Positions 54,401 to 64,000 of a DNA stretch of 64,000 nt are shown here, one piece after another. The translations under genes and the position numbers were made by a program. The stretch's first letter is position 1; the number at the start of each line of letters is the position of its first letter. The stretch spans positions 41,152,477 through 41,216,476 of the forward strand of contig OU964918.1 of the NCBI GenBank assembly GCA_918807975.1, given 5' to 3'. The notes beneath the pieces are model-generated. The model saw nothing but the letters and a program-made list of their open reading frames with translations, was not told where the DNA came from and did not search any database. This DNA is from Aplidium turbinatum. Taxonomy: Eukaryota > Chordata > Ascidiacea > Aplousobranchia > Polyclinidae.

Positions 54401-54987
54401 GAAGAATCGACAATATTGTTCTTGTTGGAATTTGGATTCAACAGTTTCCTGTGTTCAGTAACAACTTGCAAAAGAAACTGAAGTTGGTACTCATCTTCAG
54501 TTGAGAGTTTGTTAAAATCCGGGATTAGACTGAGAGCAACTCCTCTCTCTGCTCTGTCATTGACTACTGAAAGTCCCTTCGCCATGTGTAAAGCTTGAAT
54601 AAATGCACCATCTTCAGTCCAATGAGCAGGATCCTTTGAAAGTCTAATTATTGCTTCATCTTCACCCAACAGCTGAAGCCATTTTGAATTAGAGGTGCAA
54701 TACTGTTCTAGACCCTTATTGCTAAGAAACGCATCTACTTTGATGCTTCGTCTCCTTGGTGGACGTTCTGCTGTTTCATTTAACATGGTTGCCACCATTA
54801 CCTTGTTACTTTCCACAGACAATCGAGAGTCAAACAAGGCTAGTTCAACCATTTCTTCAGACAGATACCATAAATGCAGACCAAGCTTTTGCATAAATCG
54901 CCTTCGCCTTCCAACAAGTGCAATGCATAGCACCTGAAGCTTGAAAGCAGATTCCACACTCAGGAGTTTCTTCAAGGAATATGACAA
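54400..54987 (-). pseudogene. Unnamed transposon protein of element 3
   Basis: About 195 open residues: an N-terminal helical part (MSYSLKKLLSVESAFKLQVL, LSEEMVELALFDS), the block KWLQLLGEDEAIIRLSKDPA, and VVNDRAERGVALSLIPDFN followed by EDEYQLQFLLQVVTEHRK. The last two blocks are familiar from unnamed repeat proteins of invertebrates. RAERGV is comparable to QAVER of elements 1, 2 and 4, suggesting a common Glu-Arg motif, but overall the sequences are too different to call them one family by eye. The frame runs on into LINE sequence below 54400. The N-terminal half of the protein is missing. Confidence 0.6.
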
Positions 54988-55717
54988 AAAACGGGCATTT
55001 TAACTATTCATGAATGCATAAAAGTTTAGGAATACTTATTTCGTTTATTACTTTACCAGTTTTACAGGTTAGTTTATGAACTTTGTTTATTGAATAGCTT
55101 GGGCCACAATACTTGTTTAGCACTGTTTTGTGCTAGAATACCGAAAACAGGTTTTTTCTAAATAACTGCTTTTCTAATCAAGATAGACGCAATCACTGTT
55201 CAGAAAGCAGATAGGAAATCATGCTTTCTGCATCTTTTGACACAAAAACCGTATCTTTAGCTCAAACAGTTTTTGAGATATGCAGATTTGGTATTTGGGA
55301 GGAGGGCGCAAAACTTTAGGGGGGGAGGGCCACCTCTAAATCAATTTCAAAGTCAAAAATTTTTTTGCAGGAGTTATTTTTTCTGACAACCTCACCTTTT
55401 CAAAGGGTGTCCCACACAAAATTCAAATTTTTTTCATTTTTTGCCAAATAAGAGCCACCCTAATGGACATCCAATACTACGTTAGGGTAGGCTATCAGCA
55501 CTCAGCAGTGGTAATTTTTTTAGTTAATTGCGGTGTAATCGGCTAAGTGCATGGAACACATGTGTCCCAGCGGTCCTCAAAGGGTTAACCTCATTTTTAT
55601 AACTTAATCTTAAACTGAGTTCAGCCAAGAAACAGAACTATTCTGCGACGCACTTGGAAAAGTGAAACGACGCACCAGGGCGTTGCGACGCACAGTTTGA
55701 GAACTACTGGGCTAACT

Positions 55718-56297
55718 GATTGATTCAACGTATTCAGACATTGAAATCACTGTAAATACGATCTGTTAGGCTAATTGGGTTCTTTGAACAAATCGAATGG
55801 CTTTTGTAATTGTTTTTCTCATTTACAACCTATACCTAGTCAGCAAAAGTTCTCTTTTGTCTGGCGACGTTGAAACGATGTAAAAATGATTATTTTTGGT
55901 TGGCGGGAGCTAGGCTACCGTACAAAAGTTGAACTTGACCAATTAGGTGGTTGCAAACATATTTTCTTTTGATGAAACCTATAGGCTACCACGTTTGGTT
56001 TGCCTTTACATTACATTCAAAAGTTTTGTTGACATCAAAAATTTTTTTGACTGTTTTGAGCTACAGCATCTTTTTGTGAAAAAGGTTGCTTTGATGTAAA
56101 ACAAATATTTTGAACAGCCCGTTCAAAATACTAACTTACAGGCTGAAGGCACTCAAAAGTAAACACTGGATGAGATATATTTGAAATATCATATAAAATC
56201 GACAAATAGCTTATTCCAAAAATTAATGACATGACGAATGACATAAACATGACGCAAAGAAGGTGGATGAAACAATATCGATTCTATAGCCCAGAAT
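55718..56297. other. Interior of TTCGG foldback, no gene
   Basis: Contains ATTGATTCAACG/CAGACATTGAA and ACGTTGAAACGATGTAAAA segments that match the palindromic interior of 60065-63167. Confidence 0.5.
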
Positions 56298-56581
56298 GTG
56301 TATTGTGTATGCTGCGAAACGGTTGCACGGCTAAAAATGTTTGAAAACTACTGCCATAGCTTATGCATACAGAATACAGATGGTCTTTACAACAATCCAA
56401 TCCATCAATGCATTACAAACATCAACAATCCATTATCCAATCATTCATTTCTCTATTGTAAGCTAATTCCTTTCAACATACATTATGCCGCTGTAATTGT
56501 ACAATTTTCCGAAAAAGGCTGTCTCCAAATAGGGAATTCCCCGAATCGGACTCTCCGAATAGTAGCAGACCCCAGTAGCTT

Positions 56582-56879
56582 GGGATGATTTTTTATTTGG
56601 TAACAGCGAGTTAATGGTTTGCCATGTTTTCCTGGCATTATTTCGATTTGCATATAGTTTTTATTCAAAATAATGCTTTTTTGCTGAAGATTTTACTTTT
56701 GTTAGCTTATTGGAGTATTTTTTGTGAAGGAACCTACTTATGCCATTGCTCTTTAAGAAATGGGTTTTGTACATCTTTTGTTTATTTTTAATGGACACAT
56801 AAAGTCCTTTAGATATCCAGGACTGAATATACTCTTCTTCAGGTTATATGTACTGTACAAGTGCACAGCTACCTTCTTC
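56582..56879. other. No recognisable feature
   Basis: Short AT-rich spacer, possibly 3' flank of the RTE fragment that follows. Confidence 0.3.
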
Positions 56880-58140
56880 TTTAATTGCCTTGCCTGAACC
56901 AGGCATTGACGGCCTCAGATGAATAATTAGACCAAATATTCCTATTGTATGTTGCATGGATGATTGTTTCTGCCTTGTCGTTAAATTGCTTCAGATGTCT
57001 TTGTCTGCCAGGTGCCCGCTTTTCAAAAATTTTACCAGTTAAAAAGAGATCCTCCACTTTTTGCTTTCTTATTACATGGCCAAGAAATTTATATCTGGTT
57101 TTCATACTTTTTAACAGAGTTCTGGTTTGGTTCACTTGGTGTAAAATTTTTTTATTTGTTTTCTTTGCCAGCCATGAAATGCGTTGCATTCTACGGAAGC
57201 ACCACATTTCAAAAGCATTAATTTTTTCAGCCATTTTTGTTGATATATTCCAGGTTTCAGAGTTGTAGTGAAAAACAGGATAAATGTAGCATTTTAAAAT
57301 TATAGACCTTGTCATAAAAGAGATATTTTATTGCAAATAATTGGTTTCATTTTTTGGAAGCTTGCTTTTGCTTGGGTTTTCTTATGTTGAGCTCTGTTTC
57401 ATCTCTTGCATCCCAATTCACCATAGTACCGAGGTATTTGAATTTTTGGACCTATTTAAGAATTGTTCCACTGATAAATTACAAATAGGAGTTTTGGCTG
57501 CTTTTTTCTTTGTTATGACCATTGTTTCTGTTTTCTTTTTATTTAATTCCATACCAAATATCTTGCTTTTCGTACACACAATATCTAAGATGTTCTGCAG
57601 TTTTACTTCTGAGTCGTCTATCAAAACGGTGTCGTCAGCATATCGTCGGAATAGCTTGTTTCGGTGAGTCCGATCCCTATTCGGTGATTTTTTCAATTTT
57701 TTTTTTTAAATTATCGGGTACCATAGCCTAATTATCATTGCCGTTTTAGGGTTAGGGGTTCGGGATAGAGGTTAGGAACTCACCGAATAGTAGCAGACCC
57801 GCTTATCGTATGTGTTTAATGTTGTTTCCTCTAATACTAATACCTCTTTCATCTTCAATATGTCTTGAAATTATTTCGCTGTACAATGAGAAAAGGTCGG
57901 GTGATAGCACACAACCTTGTTTTACTCGTTTCTGAATGGGCGTGTAGTCACTGCAGTCATCATTAATCCTGATTGATAGCAGCTGATTGTTTGTAATATA
58001 AATTTTGAATGATTCTTAAAGCTTTGTCGTCAATTCCAATTTGGTCGAACATGCATAACATTTCATTGTGTTGAACTCTATCAGCTGTACACTCTTCTTA
58101 TCACCACATATTTCAAAGAATGAAATTTGAGCTACTCTCT
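56880..58140 (-). mobile_element. Second RTE-like LINE fragment
   Basis: Minus-strand pieces: QIGIDDKALRIIQNLYYKQ, RVKQGCVLSPDLFSLYSE, LFRRYADDTVLIDDSEVKL (catalytic YADD), GMELNKKKTETMVI, HYNSETWNISTKMAEKINAF with EMWCFRRMQRISW, and RAPGRQRHLKQFNDKAE. A different RTE lineage from 47675-49290. It is interrupted by a MITE at 57647-57800 and has several frame breaks. Confidence 0.85.
57647..57800. mobile_element. TTCGG-family MITE, 154 bp, inside RTE fragment
   Basis: Starts CGGAATAGCTTGTTTCGGTG and ends CCGAATAGTAGCAGACCC. Flanked by GCATATCGT / GCTTATCGT (8 of 9 identical). The middle matches that of 45095-45360 (TTATCGGGTACCATAGCC). It splits the YADD block from upstream RTE coding sequence. 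Confidence 0.85.
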
Positions 58141-58429
58141 GTTTTTCACAATGCATGCTCTTTTTATGACTGCAGCTACATTTTTTTGTTTTTATTGTCA
58201 TCTGATAAACAAAAAATGTGCAGCCTATAGTTTGGGTGTGAAATTCATGAAAGTACTTAAACTTGACATTTTGTTTAACTCAACAGGTTGTTTAATTCCT
58301 TTTCCGATATTGAGCTGGATGGATTTTACAACAACACCTTAGACATAATTATAAACCCTGGGTTACAAATTAAATTACATTTATACATTTTTATTATGCA
58401 AACAAGTTTTTGTGGCCAATGATCTACAG

Positions 58430-59138
58430 CAGTGTGGTCCAACTGCAGGCCCGCGCGCCAAACCTGGCCCGCAAGCTCCGTTTTTTTGGCCCTGAACTGA
58501 TAGTCAGCTTTGCTTTATCCAGCAATATCACTTCAATTTTTGTTTAGAACTTTGTAATTGACAAAAAAACTTTGGGAATAATCCTTTGTGATGCATAACA
58601 ATACCACTTTGTTCAAAATTTTTTCCCATGGGCGTGAGAGTTAGTACACACTACACAGCCCCCAGAGCTTCAACTCCAATTATGTGAACTTCAGAACGAT
58701 TCGTTTTTGTTGTCAAAAAAATGGAAAATCCTACAAGCTTTTGGAAGTTATTGTCAAAGGGAGAAGTTTCCCTTTTTAAAAGATGCTGTTCTGAACCTGT
58801 AGGCCACTCAATGTTTGGAAGTACATACATTTGCGAATGTACGTTTTCGGCAATGAACAATATTAAAATCAAAAATCGAAATCAACTTGGAAACGAGGCT
58901 CTTTACGCTTGCGTTCACATGGCCACAACTACGATTCTCGTGGATACCAAGGCTATTGTCTAAAATTAAAATCTAAAGTTATCTATGATCCCCCTATTAG
59001 GGTGAAACAAGCTGTAGAGGTTTTAGAGAGTAGTAATTATATGCCATAGGCTATGTATAATTTGATAGTGCTCAATAAGCCTATGAAAAAAACATTTAAA
59101 AACATTGGCCCGCAATGAAAAGAAGTTGGACTACGCTG
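58430..59138 (+). mobile_element. hAT element, internally deleted
   Basis: Ends CAGTGTGGTCCAACTGC / AGTTGGACTACGCTG with ATCTACAG / ATTTACAG at the sides (7 of 8). The plus strand at 58721-58963 keeps the transposase C-terminus: FGSTYICECTFSAMNNIKIK then NRNQLGNEALYACVHMATT. The rest of the transposase is missing. Length is 709 bp. Confidence 0.85.
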
Positions 59139-59146
59139 ATTTACAG

Positions 59147-59732
59147 CAATGTAAGGTATATAATATTGTGACTTCTCTATATTTCTGTTATAGTTTGATA
59201 ACAAATTAACAATGGTTTATTACATGTTTCTACTGTAAGTTAATAGGACCTGTATTGTAAGTCAAAATACACTTAGTTACATATTTAAGTGAACAGGACA
59301 TCCTGTCGCAGCTGACCTGTCCCTGGACAACTGACCACGGCTGACCTGTTGCAAGGTCACCAGACGATTTGATGCGGATTTATAACTAATCCAATTAATG
59401 CTGAAAATTGAATGAGGCTGGTCACCAGGCATGAAATTAAATAATATTTTTTTACTCAAATCTTGGACATCTTCTGATTTTAACTCAAACCTTAGACATT
59501 ATTTTGGAAAACAGTGTACTCTATTAAGCCAAAGATCAGCAACCTGTATGGATTTTTGTCAAAAATAAATCAGCATATTATGTATGTTGCTTTGTTTGTT
59601 TATTGTACCGGTATTGTTTTTTGCATAATGCCCATTCAATCCAAGTACTTTGTTGTTGTAGGCTATCACATATTGGTCTTCATTGGAAACTAACTACAAT
59701 ATGGTATTTACTACATTTTTTTTTATTTTTAG
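59147..59732. other. No recognisable feature
   Basis: AT-rich DNA with no element ends. It lies just upstream of a candidate exon. Confidence 0.3.
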
Positions 59733-59879
59733 CACATTAAACAAGATCTCATTACCTTGTCAGAAGATATGAAAGAAATGTTTCAGAATGTTAACTTGAT
59801 GTTTGATAGATTCAGTTGCAGTGTTGTGGAAAAGATAAGAAATGAACAAGAATACAAGCAGTGTAATGAAGGTTGCTGA
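59733..59879 (+). CDS. Candidate terminal exon of an unidentified gene
   Basis: After a strong polypyrimidine tract and acceptor (TTTTTATTTTTAG), phase 0 reads HIKQDLITLSEDMKEMFQNV, NLMFDRFSCSVVEKIRNEQE and then YKQCNEGC and a stop. It is helical and coil-like in character. The phase matches the donor of the coiled-coil exon at 40308-40496, so a gene with a 19-kb repeat-filled intron is conceivable, but nothing proves the link. Confidence 0.35.
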   Translation, partial: HIKQDLITLSEDMKEMFQNVNLMFDRFSCSVVEKIRNEQEYKQCNEGC

Positions 59880-60064
59880 TTTTTCTATTGGACTGTATAT
59901 AATTGATTTTTGGTATTCAGATTGCTAATGAATTGTATTATATAGTGTGGAGATCATTTCATAATGGAGAATATGTCATTATATATTGTTTACTAGTTGC
60001 TTTTGAACTTTTATTTTTGCTTTTAAATATGAATGATATCGTCTGCTCAATATTTTGAACAAAG

Positions 60065-63000
60065 GGGTCTGCTACTATTCGGCGAGTCCGATTCGGCGAG
60101 TCCGATTCGACTAGTCCGATTCGGCGAGTTCCCTATTCGGCGAGAGCCCTTTTCGGCGAGTGCCCTATTCGGCGAGGTTTTGAAATTTTTGAAAGGAAAT
60201 TATCGGGTACCGTAGCCTAATTATAATTGCCGTTTTTACATCGTTTTAACGTCGCTAAACGTTGAAATCGTGCAGAAAGGAATAAAAAGAAAATGTTTGA
60301 ACCATTAAATTAAAATTCGTCATGTCAGTTCAGTTGTTTTTATTTCTGACCATCATATGAAAAACAATACACGTCAACATAGCAAAGGTAGAAGCGACAA
60401 AACGTGAACGTTAAAACGTGCTTGAATTCGTCATGTCAGTTCAGTTGTTTTTCTTTCTGATCATGATATCAAAAACAATACGTCAACATAGCAAAGGTGT
60501 AGAAAAGGTAGAAGCGACAAAACGCGAACGTTAAAACGTGCTTGTGACCGAAGTAAGTTATTGAGTTGAAAGAAATTTGGCACGATCGCAACACTTTCAG
60601 AAAAATTTAAGATATGAAGGAAAAATAAAACAAAGAAAATGTTACAAAAAAAAAAAAAATAGATCATGTTTATGTCTATAAGTTAGTACTTTTGAATAGT
60701 TAAAATAATTAGTTTGGACCAACAAATGTGTGGCCTACAGCTTGGATTGAAAGGAAATTATCGGGTACCGTAGCCTAGTTATCCTGACCAGCAAAAAATT
60801 GTTCCAAGAACACAGTTCATTTTTACATTGTAGTAACAGAATGAAAAGGCTAAACAAATGTGTGGCCTATTGTGTTAACGTCGCTAAACGTTGAAATCGT
60901 GTAGAAAAAGGAGCTTTTGCTGACTAGGATACTTTGAAACTGAGAAACATTCACAGAAGCCCTACGATTTGTTCCAAGAACCCATTTAGCATAACATTTC
61001 ATTTGTACATTGATTCAACGTCTGAATACATTATCTTAAAAATGCAACGTATCGTAGGGCTTCTGTGAATGTTTCTCAGTTTCAACGTATCCTAGTCAGC
61101 AAAAGCACCCTTTTCTACACGATTTCAACGTTTAGCGACGTTAAAACGATAGGCCACACATGTGGTTAGCCTTTTCATTCTGTTACTACAATGTAAAAAT
61201 GAACTGTTAGGCTAACTGGGTTCTTGGAACAAATTTTTTGCTGGTCGGTATAACTAGGCTACGGTAGCCTACCCGATAATTTCCTTTCAATCTAAGCTGT
61301 AGGAGTGGAGGTCACACATTTGTTGATCCAAACTAATCATTTTAACCATAGGCGCCTAAGCCGTGGGGGCCAGGCCCCCACGCATATTTCCGCGTGGGAG
61401 CAACTTTTTATGCGGCATTGATACATAAAACAATAGATGAACTAGCGATCGGCAGCAGGAAAACATTTTTAAATACAAACCACAACAGCTTCGCAGTAAA
61501 TAATCACTAGAACGAGTAGCGATGCTACAATCCCACCCCAGACAAAAAAATCTGTCATTTTTACGTTGATTTAACGTCTGCAGACGTTAAATCAATGTAA
61601 AAATGACTGATTTTGCTGCCTGTGACATAGCAAAAATCTACCATTTTGCGTCGATTCAATGTCATCAGATGTTGAATGCACCCAAAAACAACATAATTTG
61701 CTACGTTGACGCAGCGTGCGTTTAACTTAATGCGCTTGCAAACAGTCTCCTGTCGCTTTCGAAAGTCGAAACCTCTGCAGAGAATTGTCGCGGCAGTGAA
61801 TCGGTTGCTGTGAAAATGAACTTGAAGTCTCGGCCCGAGGTTACCACTAACCAACGTAACAAGGGCTGGTACAAACCGCATTGCGCACAGTCGCACAAGC
61901 GGCATAATCAACGCAACAATGGACTCACGCAAACTGCATGGCGCACACACGTCCGTTGCCATGGAAACCCGATCAAAGGCGGGGAATATGCGCATCTTTT
62001 GTTTCATCTGCAACACGAAAACGGGCGTATTACAGCGAATTGAAACTTGAAAGCTGGTCAGCCATAAGTTGCGATATTGTAGTGAAAAGGGAGCAATGTC
62101 AAGTCGAAAACTTAATCAAACGTCTCTCTGTAACTATTTTTCAAGGGCTGTTTACGGATGTCAGCAACTTTTAAATTTATTAAAGGTGACGTGCTGTTGA
62201 ATTGATGTAAACATGAATGATTTTACTTTCAACAGGTATATTTTCAAGCATATGATCAAGTTAGTATTTTCATTCCATTTACAGTATACCTTTTAGTAAA
62301 CCTTTTCGTCTCTTGTTTCATGCTAATAAATCTAGTTCGTTGCTAAACTTTATGTTACGCTTAGCTTAAAGAGTCGCAGTCCATCAACCGCTAGCCAACG
62401 CAGACGCATAGCATGTGTTTTGGTCGAGCTTTGTTTATAATAATTAACGGTAGGTCGAACGTAGCGATAACTCCGAGTGTGGCAATAAAAGCAATCCTAG
62501 TGTGACGACATAATTACATCATCCATCTGCGTGACATTTCGCTGAATTTACGTTGCTGCTGATGAAACACGCTTTCGCCCCCACGGCCAAAAAAATAGTT
62601 AGGCGCCTATGATTTTAACTATTCAAAAGTACTAACTTATAGACATAAACATTATTTTTTTGTAACATTTTCTTTGTTTTATTTTTCCTTCATATCTTAA
62701 ATTTTTTTGAAGGTGATGCAACCTTGCTAAATTTCTTTCAACTCAATAACTTACTTCGGTCACAAGCACGTTTTAATGTTCGCGTTTTGTCGCTTCTACC
62801 TTTTTCTACACCTTTGCTATTTTGACGTGAATTGTCGCTTCTACCTTTGCTATGTTGACGTGTATTGTTTTTCATATGATGGTCAAAAATAAAAACAACT
62901 GAACTGACATGACGAATTTTAATTTAATAGTTCAAACATTTTATTTTTATTCCTTTCTGCACGATTTCAACGTTTAGCGACGTTAAAACGATGTAAAAAC

Positions 63001-63167
63001 GGCAATTGCAATTAGGCTACGGTACCCGATAATTTCCTTTTAAAAATTTCAAAAACTCGCCGAATAGGGCACTCGCCGAAAAGGGCTCTCGCCGAATAGG
63101 GAACTCGCCGAATCGGACTAGTCGAATCGGACTCGCCGAATCGGACTCGCCGAAACGGGCCATTCCG
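60065..63167. mobile_element. Giant TTCGG-family foldback element
   Basis: Starts GGGTCTGCTACTATTCGGCG and ends CCGAAACGGGCCATTCCG. Flanked by GAACAAAG (60057-60064, 63168-63175). Apart from a nested element (61347-62611) it is one palindrome: the left arm 60065 to about 61010 is mirrored by about 61040-61346 plus 62620-63167. The ends carry tandem TTCGGCGAGTCCGA-like units. No protein is encoded. Confidence 0.85.
61347..62611. mobile_element. Element with GGCGCCTA ends nested in the foldback
   Basis: Ends CATAGGCGCCTAA / TTAGGCGCCTATG with the exact 8-bp duplication ATTTTAAC (61339-61346, 62612-62619). Length is 1265 bp, probably a non-autonomous hAT. It contains a palindrome around GACGTCTGCAGACGT-type sequence at about 61560-61605. 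Open frames inside show no recognisable domain. Confidence 0.8.
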
Positions 63168-63175
63168 GAACAAAG

Positions 63176-63588
63176 AGGGCCTGCTACAGAAACACTGACT
63201 AAAAAGAAAAACCTTCAGTTACAATTAGGGCAATATTTTCCGTTTTTATTAAACTTTTAGCAACTAATTTTGATGTAATTATGCATGTATGACTAATATA
63301 TGTGTATTTTTTTTGTTGTTCTGCTGGTTCTGCAATCAACGTTTCACCCAAAATAATTTTGGCATATATAATAAACTAATGTCAAAATGATATGATGATA
63401 CAGCGATTATTTAGCATAATAATGGTTCAAATCAACGACAAAGTGACAATGCAAACATATATATTTGTTTAGTTTGCTGCTTCTGCAAAGTTTTGTCACC
63501 TTTTCTTGTTCATTGATGTGCTGATATATAATATCATGTTAGTGTTGCAGATAAAACAATGTTACCTAATTTTACAAGTGCTTTAGAC
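63176..63588. other. No recognisable feature
   Basis: AT-rich spacer between the foldback and the last hAT. Confidence 0.3.
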
Positions 63589-64000
63589 CAGAGGTGGGCA
63601 AACTTTTTATCACGAAGGCCGCATTCAGAATGTAAATTTGTTCGAGGGCCGCACTATGGTATAATTAAGGTTATACGCTAAAACACAAAATCTAAACTAG
63701 TCAAGAAACAGTTTTATTTAATTTTAAAATGTCCAAAGAAATGGAGATTTTTTTATTACATAAAAAATATATATGCAAAACGTTTGTCTCCATTATTTAT
63801 TTGAAAACAACCCACAATCTCACATGTATCATTAATGAGATTTATGCAGTTGGTCAGGGTTATTAACTAACTTGACAAAATTAGAGATGAAGTTGGTTGT
63901 GCTGATTCTTAAAACAGAATAGAGATTTGAATCTGCAGCAGTGACCTGTTTTTAGATTTGCTGATTTTCATAACTGAGAAAGTCTGCTCGCAAATGTATG
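63589..64000 (-). mobile_element. hAT element, cut by window end
   Basis: The left end is CAGAGGTGGGCAAACTTTTT, next to CTTTAGAC as half of a possible duplication. The minus strand near 63900-64000 shows YICEQTFSVMKISKSKNRSL, the C-terminal signature of GTF2IRD2-like hAT transposases. The rest lies beyond the window. Confidence 0.75.

Larger units (their letters stand above)
53227..55462 (-). mobile_element. TAG...CTA transposon, element 3
   Basis: Ends TAGGGTGGCTCTTA / AAGAGCCACCCTA with the exact 8-bp duplication ATGGACAT (53219-53226, 55463-55470). Arms of about 400 bp are inverted copies (shared CTCGAAAACC/GAGATA and GGTTTTTGTG-type segments). It carries a protein remnant on the minus strand and a LINE fragment. 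Confidence 0.88.
52604..55709 (-). mobile_element. hAT element carrying a nested TAG...CTA element
   Basis: Ends CAGTGGTTCTCAAACT / AGTTTGAGAACTACTG with the exact 8-bp duplication GGCTAACT (52596-52603, 55710-55717). The minus strand at 52740-52900 keeps the transposase C-terminus (KTKYRSRINSEREMRVAIS, then FNELCKNKQAHTSH). The rest was lost or displaced by the insertion at 53227. Confidence 0.88.
52184..56572. mobile_element. TTCGG-family foldback, carrying nested hAT
   Basis: Starts CGGAATGACCCGTTTCGG and ends CCGAATAGTAGCAGACCC, with the exact 9-bp duplication CAGTAGCTT (52175-52183, 56573-56581). The remaining own sequence (52184-52603 and 55718-56572) resembles the arms of the copy at 60065-63167, including the TAGTCAGCAAAAG and GGGTTCTTTGAACAAA segments. 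It is split by the hAT at 52604-55709. Confidence 0.8.

Noticed and set aside
61561-62174. Open frames inside the GGCGCCTA element as genes
   Set aside because: Overlapping frames on both strands with no domain, no splice context and no similarity to other proteins in the window.

Overview
The window looks like intergenic, transposon-dense DNA from an animal nuclear genome. It is AT-rich and has spliced genes with GT-AG introns, a CLC-1/2-type chloride channel, tRNA-derived SINEs, RTE-like and Jockey/I-like LINEs, a Penelope-like fossil, P-element-like transposases and many hAT elements. A marine invertebrate, possibly a deuterostome, is my best guess; nothing in the sequence fixes the species.

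Layout. 0.3-5.1 kb: a four-exon THAP/P-element-like transposase gene whose exons join in frame to about 959 codons. 5.15-7.28 kb: a broken Ty3-like LTR fossil whose 5' LTR was split by a foldback element with a 9-bp target duplication. 7.3-10.0 kb: tRNA-like SINE remnants and featureless DNA. 10.0-12.4 kb, minus strand: the one convincing host-type gene, an intronless 791-residue CLC chloride channel. 12.7-20.3 kb: hAT remnants, a 3.9-kb foldback element (14.06-17.93 kb) carrying a nested hAT, and another hAT with an internal minisatellite. 21.4-31.5 kb: a palindromic repeat cluster holding an 8.6-kb element that itself carries at least four nested insertions. 33.6-37.2 kb: a related element filled by a LINE. 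37.4-38.9 kb: a decayed repeat-type gene flanked by copies of a 16-bp motif. 39.1-41.9 kb: candidate orphan coding exons. 42.5-49.3 kb: hAT, Penelope-like, RTE LINE and P-like remnants. 49.6-51.4 kb: a SINE and nested MITEs. 52.2-56.6 kb: a three-level nest (TTCGG foldback > hAT > TAG...CTA element > LINE). 56.9-58.1 kb: a second RTE fragment. 60.07-63.17 kb: a giant foldback of the TTCGG family. The window ends inside another hAT.

Most striking signal. Four elements (14.06-17.93, 22.88-31.46, 33.64-37.22 and 53.23-55.46 kb) share TAG...CTA termini and long inverted repeats. Three have perfect 8-bp target duplications. All four carry remnants of unnamed repeat-encoded proteins; in three the conserved blocks are HARWLTLA, NAFFAH.EN, H(N/S)Q(A/S)VE and RRxGxIR. 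I cannot assign this group to a named DNA-transposon superfamily. A second family has foldback arms built on tandem TTCGGYGAGTCCGA repeats, with 8-9-bp duplications.

Apart from the chloride channel and perhaps the P-like gene, almost everything is mobile DNA. Nested insertions with precise duplications give a readable order of events.
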